Shown here piece by piece: positions 49,283 to 59,940 of a DNA stretch of 64,000 bases (positions are counted from its first letter, which is position 1; each line of letters starts with the position of its first letter). The stretch is from Cryptomeria japonica (lineage: Eukaryota; Streptophyta; Pinopsida; Cupressales; Cupressaceae). The translations under genes and the position numbers were made by a program. The stretch lies in contig NC_081410.1 of assembly GCF_030272615.1 (NCBI RefSeq), forward strand, positions 126,173,640 through 126,237,639, given 5' to 3'. The notes beneath the pieces were generated by a model, which was not told where the DNA came from, searched no databases, and saw nothing but the letters and a program-made list of their open reading frames with translations.

Positions 49283-49809
49283 TCTGCTTTGTAAATAAGA
49301 TGTTTAATGTGTAAACTTCTTTTGTCATGTTGAAATATTCTGGATTTCACCCCCTGTGTTCATATCTAAGAGGTGATGATCTCTCGGATAATGAACACTT
49401 GTATACAGAAATCATAAGGTGACGATCTTATGATTCTCTAACCAGTTATCATGTTGGATCTCTGGTATGTCATGGATGTGCCATGATGGTGTTGTGATAA
49501 AACATTTGTATAAAATGCTTGGGGACATATCACAACCTGGATAAGATGAGAATTTAATCATCCTCATATGTTTATCCTTAGTATTGCATGTTTAGGCAAT
49601 TTTGATATCACGTGTTCAGGTGATATCTTGTCATAATGAAATAATGAATCTTTTATATCACATGGTTAGAGTGATGTTTTATATTTGTATCTTGTGTCCT
49701 GATGATACTTCATATCAAGTGTATTGATGATATATATTTTGGAGACTGACATTATGAAAAAGAAATGTGATTCAGGTTACTTTATCTATCTTCCAAAGCT
49801 AAGAGGGAG

Positions 49810-50482
49810 TGTTAATGCATTAGTAGCTTCTGCAAGATAAGACTCTCCTAACCTATTAATCTCCTTTGTTCTGTTTTTGATTATGCTATCTGATTTATGC
49901 TTTCCGAACTGAATATGTTTATCGAATTACAACATTGATCATGATTATGATATTGACATTGATAAAAGAAGGATTAGATCGACGACTTGCTTAACATAGT
50001 TAAGCGTTGATCTAATGCTATCGGGCTAGTAACCCGATAGCACATTAATGTCGATCCATAAATGGATCAGCATTAATATGCTATCGGTGTATTAACCCGA
50101 TAGCATATAGAACGTTGTTGTTATCGAGTTTAGTTCATAAACCTGTTCGGGTCATTAACAAAGCATCTTAACTAAACACCGCTTCGAACAAGAGTTTAAT
50201 TATTAATGTTAGTTACCAAACATAACATAGATCGGGATGTGCACTATGAAGAGGCACCAATCAATGGGTGCCTTGATCGGTCATGTCTAAATGACATGAC
50301 CGGTCAAGACATCCATTGACCAGTCCTCTAAACATATAAAGCCCGATATGAATCATTTGGAGAAGACATAGAAAACGTAAATGATCTCTCTCCTTCAGCC
50401 TGCAAACGAAACAGTAAAATATTAGACAATATTATCACATATATATAATAGTTCTTTTATTGCAATTGAATATAACTTTACA
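49810..50482 (+). mobile_element. 3' LTR of copia-1
   Basis: 673 bp, same ends as the 5' LTR, starting right after the purine tract and ending at the ACATC duplication. Confidence 0.9.
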
Positions 50483-50867
50483 ACATCCAAGACAGGAATC
50501 GAATTAACCTTCAATTTCCTAGATGGCTTGGGTGTAAGAAGTTACATCCAAGACAAGAATCAAATTAACCTTTGATTTCATGGATGGGTTGGGTGTAAGA
50601 AATTACATCCAAGACAGGAATCGAATTCACCTTCGATTTCCTGGATGGCTTGGAACCAAGATGGGTTCCAAGAAGGCGAGCTTCACAGCTGCCTAAGGAC
50701 ATATCTCTGTATGGCATTCGTATCCTTTTTATTTTTAAGAATTGAAATTAGTGTTAATTAAATAATTGAACTTTAATTGCAAATTAGATTAGTTATGTAT
50801 ATATTTTTGTTGTGTTCTAACAATCTGTTTTGCAGGACAATGATCTCTAACTAGTAGGGACATTACA

Positions 50868-51939
50868 AGAAATGGGAAGGGATATCAATGGATTTTATTA
50901 CAGAGCTACCTCATGTGCAAGGGAAAGATTGTATCTTTGTGGTAGTTGACAAGCTCACTAAATATGCACACTCCTTTGTTGTTCCTACAGACTCCTCAGC
51001 ATTGTAGATTGCAAAATTATTTTTCAGGGAGATCTTCAGATTGCACGAATTGCCCAAAACAATTGTGAGTGATAGAGATAGCAGATTTATGAGTATGTTT
51101 TGGCAAGAGTTGTTCAGATTGGTAGGAAATAAATTGACACCCAGCACCAGCTACCATCCTCAAATAGATGGGTAGACAGAAATAGTTAGTAAGTGGATTG
51201 AAGGCTATTTGCGAAACTATGTTTCGGGACAGCAGCGTGCTTGGGTGAGGTGGCTCTATCTTGGTGAGTATTGCTACAATACCACCTATCACATGTCCAT
51301 TGGCATGTCACTTTTCAAAGATTTGTATGGATATGAGGCTTTATCATTTATGGATCTACCGTTTGATGACAGTAAGGTCCCACGAGCAAAGGAGACTATG
51401 CAGAGCTATCAGGATATTCTCAAGGCATTAAAAGATAATATACACCATACACAAAACCAACAGAAGATGTATGTTGACAGGCACCGAGTTGAGCGTACCT
51501 TTGAAGTGGGAGACTTAGTTTTTCTACATTTGTAGTCATACAGACAGACAACGATGAAGATGAGTGGGGCAGAAAAGTTGAAGCCACGTTTTTATGGGCC
51601 CTATAGGATTTTGAAGTGAGTAGGAGAGGTTGCATACAAGTTGGAGTTGCCAAAGGGCAGCAAAATACATAATGTATTTCACATTTCCTGCCTCAAGAAA
51701 GCGTTAGGCCAGCATATAGTTGTTTCTCCTAAGTTGCCACCTTTAGATGAAGAGGGGGAGCTGGTTTTAGTTCTTCGAGGCATTGCAGATTGGAGAGAGA
51801 GGAGACTAAGAAATAAAATGGTCCAAGAATACTTAATCAAGTGGAAGAATCTGCCTCTTGAAGACGCCAGTTGGGAAGGAGAGGAGATATTGCAGCATCC
51901 TAGCTTGCAATTGCTAGAGGACCAGCAATTCTGGGAAGG
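50868..51939 (+). pseudogene. C1 integrase core and chromodomain
   Basis: C1 resumes with [16 protein letters not shown], the VSDRDSRFMS block, and the C-terminal GDLVFLHL and [13 protein letters not shown] regions. It ends with a chromodomain ([17 protein letters not shown]) and the tail common to this lineage. It is broken, and is followed by an LTR at 51940. Confidence 0.85.
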
Positions 51940-54350
51940 TGTCATGTCCCCTCTTTAGCTTTGTCTAACAAAGACATGTGAGTCAACTTATTATGGGGTC
52001 TTGTAGGCTGATAGCGATGGATAGAGACTCAGTGTGGTTATACAGTGTCTGGGACTTGGTGTTCTGGCAGTAGTTGATCAATTTGGAGCAGTTCCTTATT
52101 TTTTAGGAGACAGTTCCTACATTTATGGAGGATATCCCTACCATAGATGGCACACTCGCAGAGTACTCGGCAAGTTGCAATGCGAGTTTTTCTGGCTTTA
52201 ACTCGCATCAAAAACTCACCGAGTAATCGTCGAGTTTCTTTTAAAAACTTGGCTAGACTAAAAAAACAGGCCCAAACATGTGAAAAAATTACCAATTTTT
52301 GTTTTTTCAAGTCAATTTCATTCTCTTCATCAGAATATACACATGGAATATAACATTTAAGTATAAGAAAGAAGAAAGATATTCTTATACTTTAAGTTAT
52401 ATTCCATATATACTTTCAGGATGTTTGAGAGTGGTTTCGGACCTCCAGGAGTTATAATGCAAAATCTAGTTTTTGGAGGATTCTTCAATTTTCCAGACTT
52501 AGTCAAATTTCAGGATCCTTCGGCGATGCCCCTTGACCCCAACTTGGGGGCGCTGCCCCCAAACCCCCGTCGAAAAATATAGGGGGAAACTGTGTTGATG
52601 GAAGTAGGGAAAATTTAACCTCCGAGTCTGATTAGGCTCCATATAACAACATAATTAGCATTGAAGAAATCCTAGTATTATACATTTTAGAGTTGAAAGT
52701 TTGAAACTATGAGAATGAATGATGAAATTTCAAATATGATGAAAGTTTGAAACTAGTTTTCGCTAGAGCTGGGAAGAGGAAGTTGTATTTACTTTTAGTT
52801 TTACAAAAACTATTTACTATTTTGCTTCCAGCCATCATCATTTCTCATGAGGATGCGATTTTGCAGAAACTTTGCATTTAAATATATCTAGAATCAGCTT
52901 GTTTCTTTTGTGTTATCATTTATTGACTCATTGGATGCATCTTCTCATTAAATTTTGCAAAAAGAATGCATTTTTTATTAAAATTAAGCGTGTTTTTACG
53001 TTGCCGAGTTTTTTACTGAGTTTTTCCCGAGTTTTCGCCGAGTTTTTTTCTCAGGGGCTTGGCGAGTCGAGCCGAGTCGCGAGTAGTTCAACTATGATCC
53101 CTACTATTTAGGAGGTTATGACCATACCCAGGGTTGGGTCTCCTTGAGATTATTCCTTGGGTTCAGTTTCAGAGGATTTGGGTTTGTTTCCTAGTTTCTA
53201 GGAGCATCCCTAGATTTTAGGGATGAGACTACCAGTGGATCTTTGATTTCCGACTTCAGTCACAGACAGGTGACAAGTTGACTTTCTGGTTTGTGGTGTC
53301 ATTTGAGCATTTTGCAACTATTTGGGTTATATTTTTAATATTTCCTAAGTTAGCGTTTATTATTTAAATAAGGCTATGTTTATAGCCATTTTGGAGTAAT
53401 AAGGGGTTTTTGGCCTCATCTGGATGCGTATCCCTTCGTGTAATAGCTCGTTGGAAAGGTCTTGGACTTTTCTAAATATTTCTCTTTTGACTCAGATCCT
53501 TTCGGTGAACGGATTTCTTTATATTTGAAAAAAGGTCGTTTTTCTATACACTTGGCAACTTAAAATGAGAAATATAACATTTTAACCCTAAACGCCCCAT
53601 TGAGTCACTTTTAGGGTTCGAGCTAAGTGGGAAGATGTTATAAGGAAGTTGTGACCTAATTCTTGTATCTTTTTACACATTCAAAACTTGCTTCTTACGA
53701 ATTTGCTCTAGTAGAGCGATTCTTCATCTGGGACGCAAACCCCAGGTTGGATACTGGCTGGGACGTAACCCTCAGCAGCAGTTTGTCAGAAATACTTCAG
53801 GGTGTTGGACATTGGTTGACAGAGATTGGGTGCGCAATTGATTTGCAAAGGATTCAAATTGCATTCAGAGGGTTTCATCAAGGCAGCTAACCTTATTCAG
53901 CTGGCACATGACTACAGCTGCAGCCCATTGGGAGTTGTGGTGGCGTCATTCTTCCTTGCTGTTCACGTTTGGTTTGTTGCTGGTGTGAAGAGCTGGAAAT
54001 CTGCATATTGTGTCTTGCTTATTCATTGCTGGTCAATTCATTTTGTAGCAGCTCCAAATTGGTTAATGATAATTGCTCGAATACAAGGAAATCAGATTAT
54101 TGTCCTGGTACGAGTTGTAGTATTTTGGATTGTAAGAGTTCTAATTTATGAACATTGTTCCATTCTTATTTCGCACTATTATTGTTTACTGTTTCTTATA
54201 TATATATCTTCAAAACTCCAAAACAAAAGAAACAAACCCCCTTTCTGCACTTCTGTCTATTCTATAAGATCACCAGAAAATTACAAAAACCTAGTTTATT
54301 AAATAAAAATTACAGCAGGTCAAAAACAGGAATCCAACAAGGATCTTTCA
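51940..54350 (+). mobile_element. LTR between C1 pol and E gag
   Basis: It begins TGTCATGTCCCCTC directly after C1 pol and ends GGATCTTTCA just before a primer-binding site (54352) that opens element E. Without the inserted hAT-2 it is about 1.45 kb. It therefore serves as 5' LTR of E, and by position also as 3' LTR of C1, yet it does not resemble C1's LTR at 2410-3395. A 158-codon open frame at 53826-54302 shows only chance-like hydrophobic composition. Confidence 0.7.
52142..53096. mobile_element. hAT-2: small non-autonomous hAT element
   Basis: A perfect 8-bp duplication ATCCCTAC (52134-52141 and 53097-53104) flanks inverted ends CATAGATG / CATAGTTG. Length is 955 bp. The ends are rich in ACTCG/CGAGT motifs. 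The centre shares over 300 bp with hAT-1, including the tggaatataac palindrome and the ggggcgctgcccc block. No transposase is seen. Confidence 0.9.
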
Positions 54351-54351
54351 G

Positions 54352-54364
54352 TGGTATCAGAGCT
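54352..54364 (+). promoter_or_regulatory. Primer-binding site of E
   Basis: tggtatcagagct, complementary to initiator methionine tRNA, lies one base after the LTR end. Confidence 0.85.
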
Positions 54365-54520
54365 ATCATCCTGCCAGCCTGTAGGGTTTGTGTGGAAATT
54401 TCACACTAAGGTTACATTTTATTCTATGCATCCGGGTAGAGAGGAGATACACAGGTATTATACACGCAAGGTATCTCAACAGGAGCGTGAGATTGGAATT
54501 GAACAGGTACCCAGTATGGC

Positions 54521-54730
54521 AGATGAACAAGGGGGTGCTAGACAAAACTGTTAAGATATAGCCCTCATGAATCTAACTAATGGTAAATCGGTTATTATCT
54601 AGAGAGTGATTTATTAACAGAGCATACAGTTTGTAAATTAAACATAAACAAACTAATTGTTATGAACGGTTGCCTACGTAGGGACATGTCCATACGTGGC
54701 AAAGATGAACAAGGGGGTGCTAGACAGAAC
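54521..54730. repeat. 182-bp duplication joining E gag to the copia-2 LTR start
   Basis: A segment made of the last 28 bp of E gag plus the first 154 bp of the copia-2 LTR appears twice in a row (54521-54702 and from 54703). Because it includes host flank, it arose after copia-2 had inserted. The break lies at the apex of the LTR palindrome (cgtggca). Confidence 0.8.
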
Positions 54731-55026
54731 TGTTAAGATATAGCCCTCATGAATCTAACTAATGGTAAATCGGTTATTATCTAGAGAGTGATTTATTAAC
54801 AGAGCATACAGTTTGCAAATTAAACATAAACAAACTAATTGTTATGAACGGTTGCCTCCGTAGGGACATGTCCATACGTGGCAACTGCCACGTATGGACA
54901 TGTCCCTACGTAGGCAACCTTTCCTCTTGTATTTAAACCGGATTCAATGATGGAGACGATCAATAACTCACGGCAATCAGTCTTCAAGAATCGCTGTCAT
55001 TATTCTTCGATCCATATTTCACAACA
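54731..55026 (+). mobile_element. 5' LTR of copia-2
   Basis: 296 bp, TGTTAAG...CACAACA. It holds a 34-bp-arm palindrome at 54850-54919 with a 2-bp loop. Confidence 0.88.
54850..54919. repeat. Long near-perfect palindrome in copia-2 LTR
   Basis: Arms of 34 bp (ggttgcctccgtagg... and its complement ...cctacgtaggcaacc) face each other across a 2-bp loop, with one mismatch. The 3' LTR copy is at 59759-59828. Confidence 0.9.
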
Positions 55027-55160
55027 TGGTATCAGAGCCAGCATATTAAGAGAATAAATTAGACAGCCATATTACTCATAAGCAATTATCAGAAGTAAAT
55101 AACAAATCAACGCAGAGGCTATATACGCAGAGGATATATCTGACTAAGAAAATATTCAAA

Positions 55161-57407
55161 ATGTCAACTAATATGAGAGTGGAAGATAGACTTGAAGGAG
55201 CCTCCAACTTCGTTTCCTGGAAGATACGAATCATTGCCATTCTTGAAGAACTAGAATTAGAGTCTTACATAGAAGAAAATCTAGACATGCCAAATGATGA
55301 ACCAGAGAAATCTATCTGGAAAAGGCGTAATAATAAAGCAAAGAAAATAATTATTGACTCAGTCAAAGATCATATTCTTCCATTTATAGCCAGACTGCCT
55401 AAAGCATATGAAGTATTTAAAACCATTAAAAATACATATGAAGTTAACAATGCGAGCAGAATGTTAACCTTGAAACAACAACTTTTAAACATAAAGATGA
55501 ATAAAGATGATACAATATCTACATACTTTTCAAGGATATCTAAAGTAAAAGACCAATTACAAACTATTGGAAATGAGGTAGATGATCAAGAAATCTCTCT
55601 CATAGCCCTAAGAGGATTACCAATTTCATGGGAATCCTACATTCAATGTATTAGCAGAACACCCCCCTTACCCAAATTTGAACAACTTAAGAATGAGTGC
55701 ATTCAAGAGGAATCTCGACTAATCTCAAGAGGATTAGGGACAAATAAAGAAGGAGAATTCCAAGCACTTAATACAAATACCTTCAACAAAAAGAAAAAGT
55801 TCTCCAAACAGAAGAGAGGAAATAAAAACCATCAGAAAAGAGATATGTCTAAAATTCAGTGTTACAAATGCGACAAATATGGGCACACTCATAGGAATTG
55901 TCCAGAAAGGAAGAAAACACAAGCTACTCTAGCCGAAGTCAAAGGAGAAAACTCACTTTTCTTCTTAGCCCTATCAAGCGAAATAAATACAAATAAAAAC
56001 ACTTGGATCGTAGACAGTGGAGCATCAAGGCATATAACTGGATTTAGAAATCAGTTTGAAACACTTAACGAGCACTCAAGTGAAGAGGTTACTATTGGAG
56101 ATAACTCCACATATCCTGTGAAAGGAATTGGGACCTGTACTATCAAACTAAGAAATGGAGTATCTCTACAATTAAAGGATGCTCTGTTTGTACCTGGAAT
56201 AAAAAGAAATCTAGTCTCAATCTCAGGCCTAGCTGATCAAGGATATCGGGTTACCTTCAATGAAGATAAAGTTCTACTCTGGCCTAAAAATACAAATATC
56301 AAAAATGCCATAACAGTAGGTTCAAGAGATGGTAGCCTATACAAACTATGCAATGATCAAAAGGAAGCACTAAATCTTGAAGTTTCAAATAATAATGAAT
56401 TATGGCACAAAAGATTAGGACACCTAAGATATAGTGCTCTATCCAACATAAAGAAGATTACTTCAGGACTGCCTAAATTAAAATCTGAACACACAAGCAT
56501 TTGCAAAGGATGTGCCTTGGGAAAGAATGTGAAAGTTTCTTTTCCCTCAAGCGAGCACAAATCAAAAGTTATTTTAGAACTAATTCACTCAAACCTATGC
56601 GGTCCCATGTCAACACCATCCCTAACTGGATCCTTATACTACATAATCTTTGTTGACGACTACTCTCGAAAAACATGGATATATTTTCTAAAGTGCAAAG
56701 ACTCAAATGAAGTACTATCTAAGTTCAAAGAATTCAAGGCACTAGTAGAAAACCAGTCAGGGAAGAAAATTAAGGTGTTAAGATCCGACAATGAGGGAGA
56801 ATATACATCTAACAACTTCAAAGACTTTTGTAATTCTATTGGGATTAAGAGGGAGTATACTGTACCATATAATCCACAACAGAATGGAGTAGCAGAAAGA
56901 AAGAATAGAACCATAATTGAAGCAACAAAAGCCATGATGCATGACCAAAACTTACACACTTCATTCTGGGCAGAAGCTTCAAATACAGCAGTCTACATTC
57001 AAAACAGATGTTCGCACTCAATTCTAGAAAACATAACTCCTGAAGAAGCTTTTACAGGGAACAAACCAGACTTAAGTCATTTAAGGATATTTGGCTGTCC
57101 CGTATATATACATGTTCCTAAAGAAAAGAGGACAAAACTAGAACCATCCGGAAAAAGAGGTATCTTCATTGGCTATAGTGAAAATACTAAAGGATATCGC
57201 ATTTACATTGCAGGAAAAAAATCTGTTGAGATAAGTAGAGATGTAAAGTTTGAAGAAAACACTACACTCAAAGAACCTGAGGATGATAACATTACTAAAG
57301 AAGAAGAAGATCACATAACTGAGATTGAGAGGGAGAATATCATAGAAAATTCCAAACCTTCAGACACTGAGAGGGAGGACATCATAAGAGCTTCTGAACC
57401 TTGTTGA
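55161..57407 (+). pseudogene. Copia-2 gag, protease and integrase region
   Basis: It starts at the first ATG after the primer-binding site. Gag has EGASNFVSWKIRIIAI and the zinc knuckle CYKCDKYGHTHRNC. Protease has IVDSGASRHITGF near residue 280. The integrase zinc region is HKRLGHLRYSAL to CKGCALGKN near 410-450, and the core has YVIFVDDY-like, RSDNEGEY and NGVAERKNRT stretches. Compared with copia-1 it is better preserved. Confidence 0.9.
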
Positions 57408-57459
57408 TGAAAATATTGAAACACTCAATAACAAGAAAAGACCTCTATGGGCAAGGAAA

Positions 57460-59091
57460 ATGATTGAAGAGAATAATGTAAAACCAAATGAAATTTCCAA
57501 AGAAAATAAGAGAACAAGAACTCTAAAATGTTATGCTACACTTCTAACCGAACTCACAAATTCTGAACCAACAAATGTTAGAGAAGCCTTATCAAAACAG
57601 GCTTGGAAAGATGCTATGGTTGAAGAATATCAATCTATACTAAAGAATGATGTTTGGGATAGAGTGCCTAGACCAAAAGACAAATCAGTTGTCTCATCCA
57701 AGTGGTTATTCAAGATCAAATATGCATCTGATGGCAGCATTGAAAAACATAAAGCTCGCTTTGTGGCCAGGGGATTCTCTCAGAAAGCAGGAATTGATTA
57801 TGAAGAGACATTTGCCCCAGTTGCCCGGTATACGTCAGTAAGAACAATCATTGCAATTGCAGCATCCAAAGGATGGAAAATTCACCAAATGGACGTAAAG
57901 ACTGCCTTCCTAAATGGTTCAATTGAAGAAGAAGTATATATAGAACAACCAGAAGGATTCACCGTATGTGATAAAAATTGCTATGTTTGTAAACTAAAGA
58001 AAGCTATCAATGGGCTAAAACAAGCACCTAGGGCCTGGTATGCAAGGATAGACAACTATCTCTCCAAACTAGGGTACTCCAAGAACCTAGCAGATCCCAA
58101 CATCTACTTCAAGGCTTCAAATGGCAATATGATTATATTGATCCTTTACGTGGATGATCTTTTGATAATAGGAGAGGATAATCTCATTGAGAAATGTAAG
58201 CAAGATCTGGCAGCAAAATTCGATATGAAGGATCTAGGGCTTCTACATTATTTTCTGGGATTAGAAGTATGGCAGAAGAAAAACTACATCTTCCTAAATC
58301 AAGGAAAGTACACCACAAATATTCTAACTATATTTGGGATGATGGAGTGTAAGCCATTAGCTACACCAATGGAAACTAATTTGCACAAGCTGAAAATTGA
58401 GGCAGAAGATTCAGAACCTACAGATCCCACACTCTACAGACAAATCGTCGGTTCACTCATGTATTTGGTAAATACTCGTCCTGATATCTACTATGCTACA
58501 AATGTATTAAGTCACTTCATGTGTGAACCTAAGAAGATACATCTAATGGCTGCTAAACACATTCTAAGATATTTACAAGGCACAATCGGACTTGGCTTAA
58601 AGTATGAAAATGTTGAGATTCAACTTGAAGGATATTCTAATTCTGATTGGGCCGGAAGTACCACTGACCATAAAAGTACTACAGGGTGTTGTTTCAGTCT
58701 TGGTTCTGCTATGATATCTTGGTTCAGCAGAAAACAGTCAGCAGTTGCACAAAGCTCCACCGAAGCAGAATATATGGCAGCCTCCATGGGAGCTCGTGAA
58801 GCGGTATGGCTAAGAAAGTTATTATTTGGATTATTTGGAAAAACTCTAAATTCAACAATAATTCACTGTGATAATCAGAGCTGTATCAAGCTCTCAGTAA
58901 ATCCAATTTTTCACAATCGATCCAAACATATTGAGATCCCTTATCACTACATAAGAGATATGGTAGATCGAAACGTCATAAAACTAGTGTACATCAGTAC
59001 TGAAGAACAAAATGTTGATATCTTCACCAAGCCACTTGCAAGATTGAAGATAGAATACTTCAGAAGTAAACTTGGTATGACTAGATTATAA
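57460..59091 (+). pseudogene. Copia-2 reverse transcriptase and RNase H region
   Basis: RT has KARFVARGFSQKAGIDYEE, MDVKTAFLNGSIEEEVY and the YVDDLLIIG active site. RNase H has GYSNSDWAG and SSTEAEYMAASMGAREAVW. The frame ends just before the purine tract region. The region is separated from the upstream part by the one visible break. Confidence 0.9.
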
Positions 59092-59490
59092 TTGAGATTA
59101 TTAGGATGAAATTCCTACCATGTGTAATTTGTTCATGAATAAATAAATAAAATGTATATTGCAATATTCTAACTGTGTTCAAGAAGATGACGATCTTCTT
59201 ATGTTTAAGGTTACTATTTCAAGGTGACGATCTTGACAATAGTTGACCAAGTGTCAAGATTGACTACATTAAGTTGTTGTCCCAGACTGTGCCGGATATC
59301 TTGATCCTAAAGTATGTGATCATCTCATGATTGACTTCTTAAGTGTTTGTCCCAGACTAAGCCGGATATCATGATATTGAGTTTATTGTCATGACAAGAC
59401 TATATTAAATGTTGTCCTAAATTGTGTCGGAAGTCATGACAGAATATGCTCCCAAGAAAATTACTTAGATCCACTCCTGCTAAGAGGGAG

Positions 59491-59935
59491 TGTTAAGATA
59501 TAGCCCTCATGAATCTAACTAATGGTAAATCGGTTATTATCTGAAGAGTGATATATTAACAGAGCATACAGTTTGGAAATTAAACATTAACAAACTAATT
59601 GTTATGAACGGCTGCCTCCATAGGGACATGTCCATACGTGGCAAAGATATAGCCCTCATGAATCTAACTAATGGTAAATCGGTTATTATCTGGAGAGTGA
59701 TATATTAACAGAGCATACAGTTTGGAAATTAAACATAAACAAACTAATTGTTATGAACGGTTGCCTCCATAGGGACATGTCCATACGTGGCAACTACCAC
59801 GTATGGACATGTCCCTACGTAGGCAACCTTTCCTCTTGTATTTAAACCGGATTCAATGATGGAGACAATCAATAACTCACGGCAATCAGTCTTCCAGAAT
59901 CGCTGTCATTATTCTTCGATCCATATTTCACAACA
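59491..59935 (+). mobile_element. 3' LTR of copia-2 with internal duplication
   Basis: The first 153 bp are repeated. The second copy joins at gtggcaaagatatag, again at the palindrome apex, but without the host flank seen in the 5' duplication. It ends CACAACA next to the AGAAC duplication. Confidence 0.85.
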
Positions 59936-59940
59936 AGAAC

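Larger units (their letters stand above)
44579..50482 (+). mobile_element. Copia-1: Ty1/copia retrotransposon, broken
   Basis: 5' LTR 44579-45250, primer-binding site at 45251, gag to RNase H at 45341-49282, polypurine tract aagagggag at 49801, and 3' LTR 49810-50482. The flanks are a perfect ACATC duplication (44574-44578 and 50483-50487). I count about 17 differences between the LTRs over 672 bp, roughly 2.5%. At slow gymnosperm-like substitution rates this is several to over ten million years. Order is gag-PR-INT-RT-RH, as in copia. There are about four or five breaks in the coding region. Confidence 0.92.
44400..50660. repeat. 61-bp minisatellite split by a copia element
   Basis: A unit of about 61 bp, with ccaagacaggaatcgaatt, tcgatttcctggatggc and ttgggtgtaagaag, is repeated about two times before 44578 and three times after 50483. 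Its centre is self-complementary (aggaatcgaa against ttcgatttcct). The copia element landed in the acatc shared by the units. Confidence 0.8.
36982..50867 (+). mobile_element. Solo LTR in C1 integrase, itself host to B and a copia element
   Basis: It begins TGTAATATCCCC and ends GTAGGGACATTACA, flanked by AGAAA (36977-36981 and 50868-50872). C1 integrase continues on both sides. Removing unit B and the copia element leaves about 1.53 kb with no coding region, which fits a solo LTR. It carries a TATA box at 37139-37148 (TATATAAAAG), a CA/TA microsatellite near 37597-37640, and the 61-bp minisatellite into which the copia element went. Confidence 0.85.
2410..51939 (+). mobile_element. C1: old Ty3/gypsy chromovirus, host of most of the window
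   Basis: C1 is an old, broken chromovirus lying in four blocks: LTR, gag and protease (2410-5322), reverse transcriptase and RNase H (9139-10587), integrase zinc region (36577-36981) and integrase core with chromodomain (50868-51939). The blocks follow the usual gag-PR-RT-RH-IN-chromodomain order. Each gap is closed by a target duplication: ACTAGAAC/GCTAGAAC for the hAT, gaaac/aaaac for T1, and AGAAA for the solo LTR. There are around half a dozen small breaks besides the insertions. The LTR following pol at 51940 is unlike the LTR at 2410, so the element may be a recombinant. It is the oldest element of the nest by position. Confidence 0.75.
54731..59935 (+). mobile_element. Copia-2: Ty1/copia retrotransposon, nearly whole
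   Basis: 5' LTR 54731-55026, primer-binding site at 55027, coding 55161-59091, polypurine tract taagagggag ending 59490, and 3' LTR 59491-59935. The flanks are AGAAC (54726-54730 and 59936-59940). The 3' LTR is longer because its first part is duplicated. I count about seven differences over 290 comparable bases (about 2.4%), so its age is similar to copia-1. One break is visible in the coding region. It sits inside E gag. Confidence 0.92.

Noticed and set aside
53826-54302. 158-codon hydrophobic frame in the E LTR
   Set aside because: It overlaps other frames in the same T-rich LTR, and nothing suggests a conserved membrane protein.
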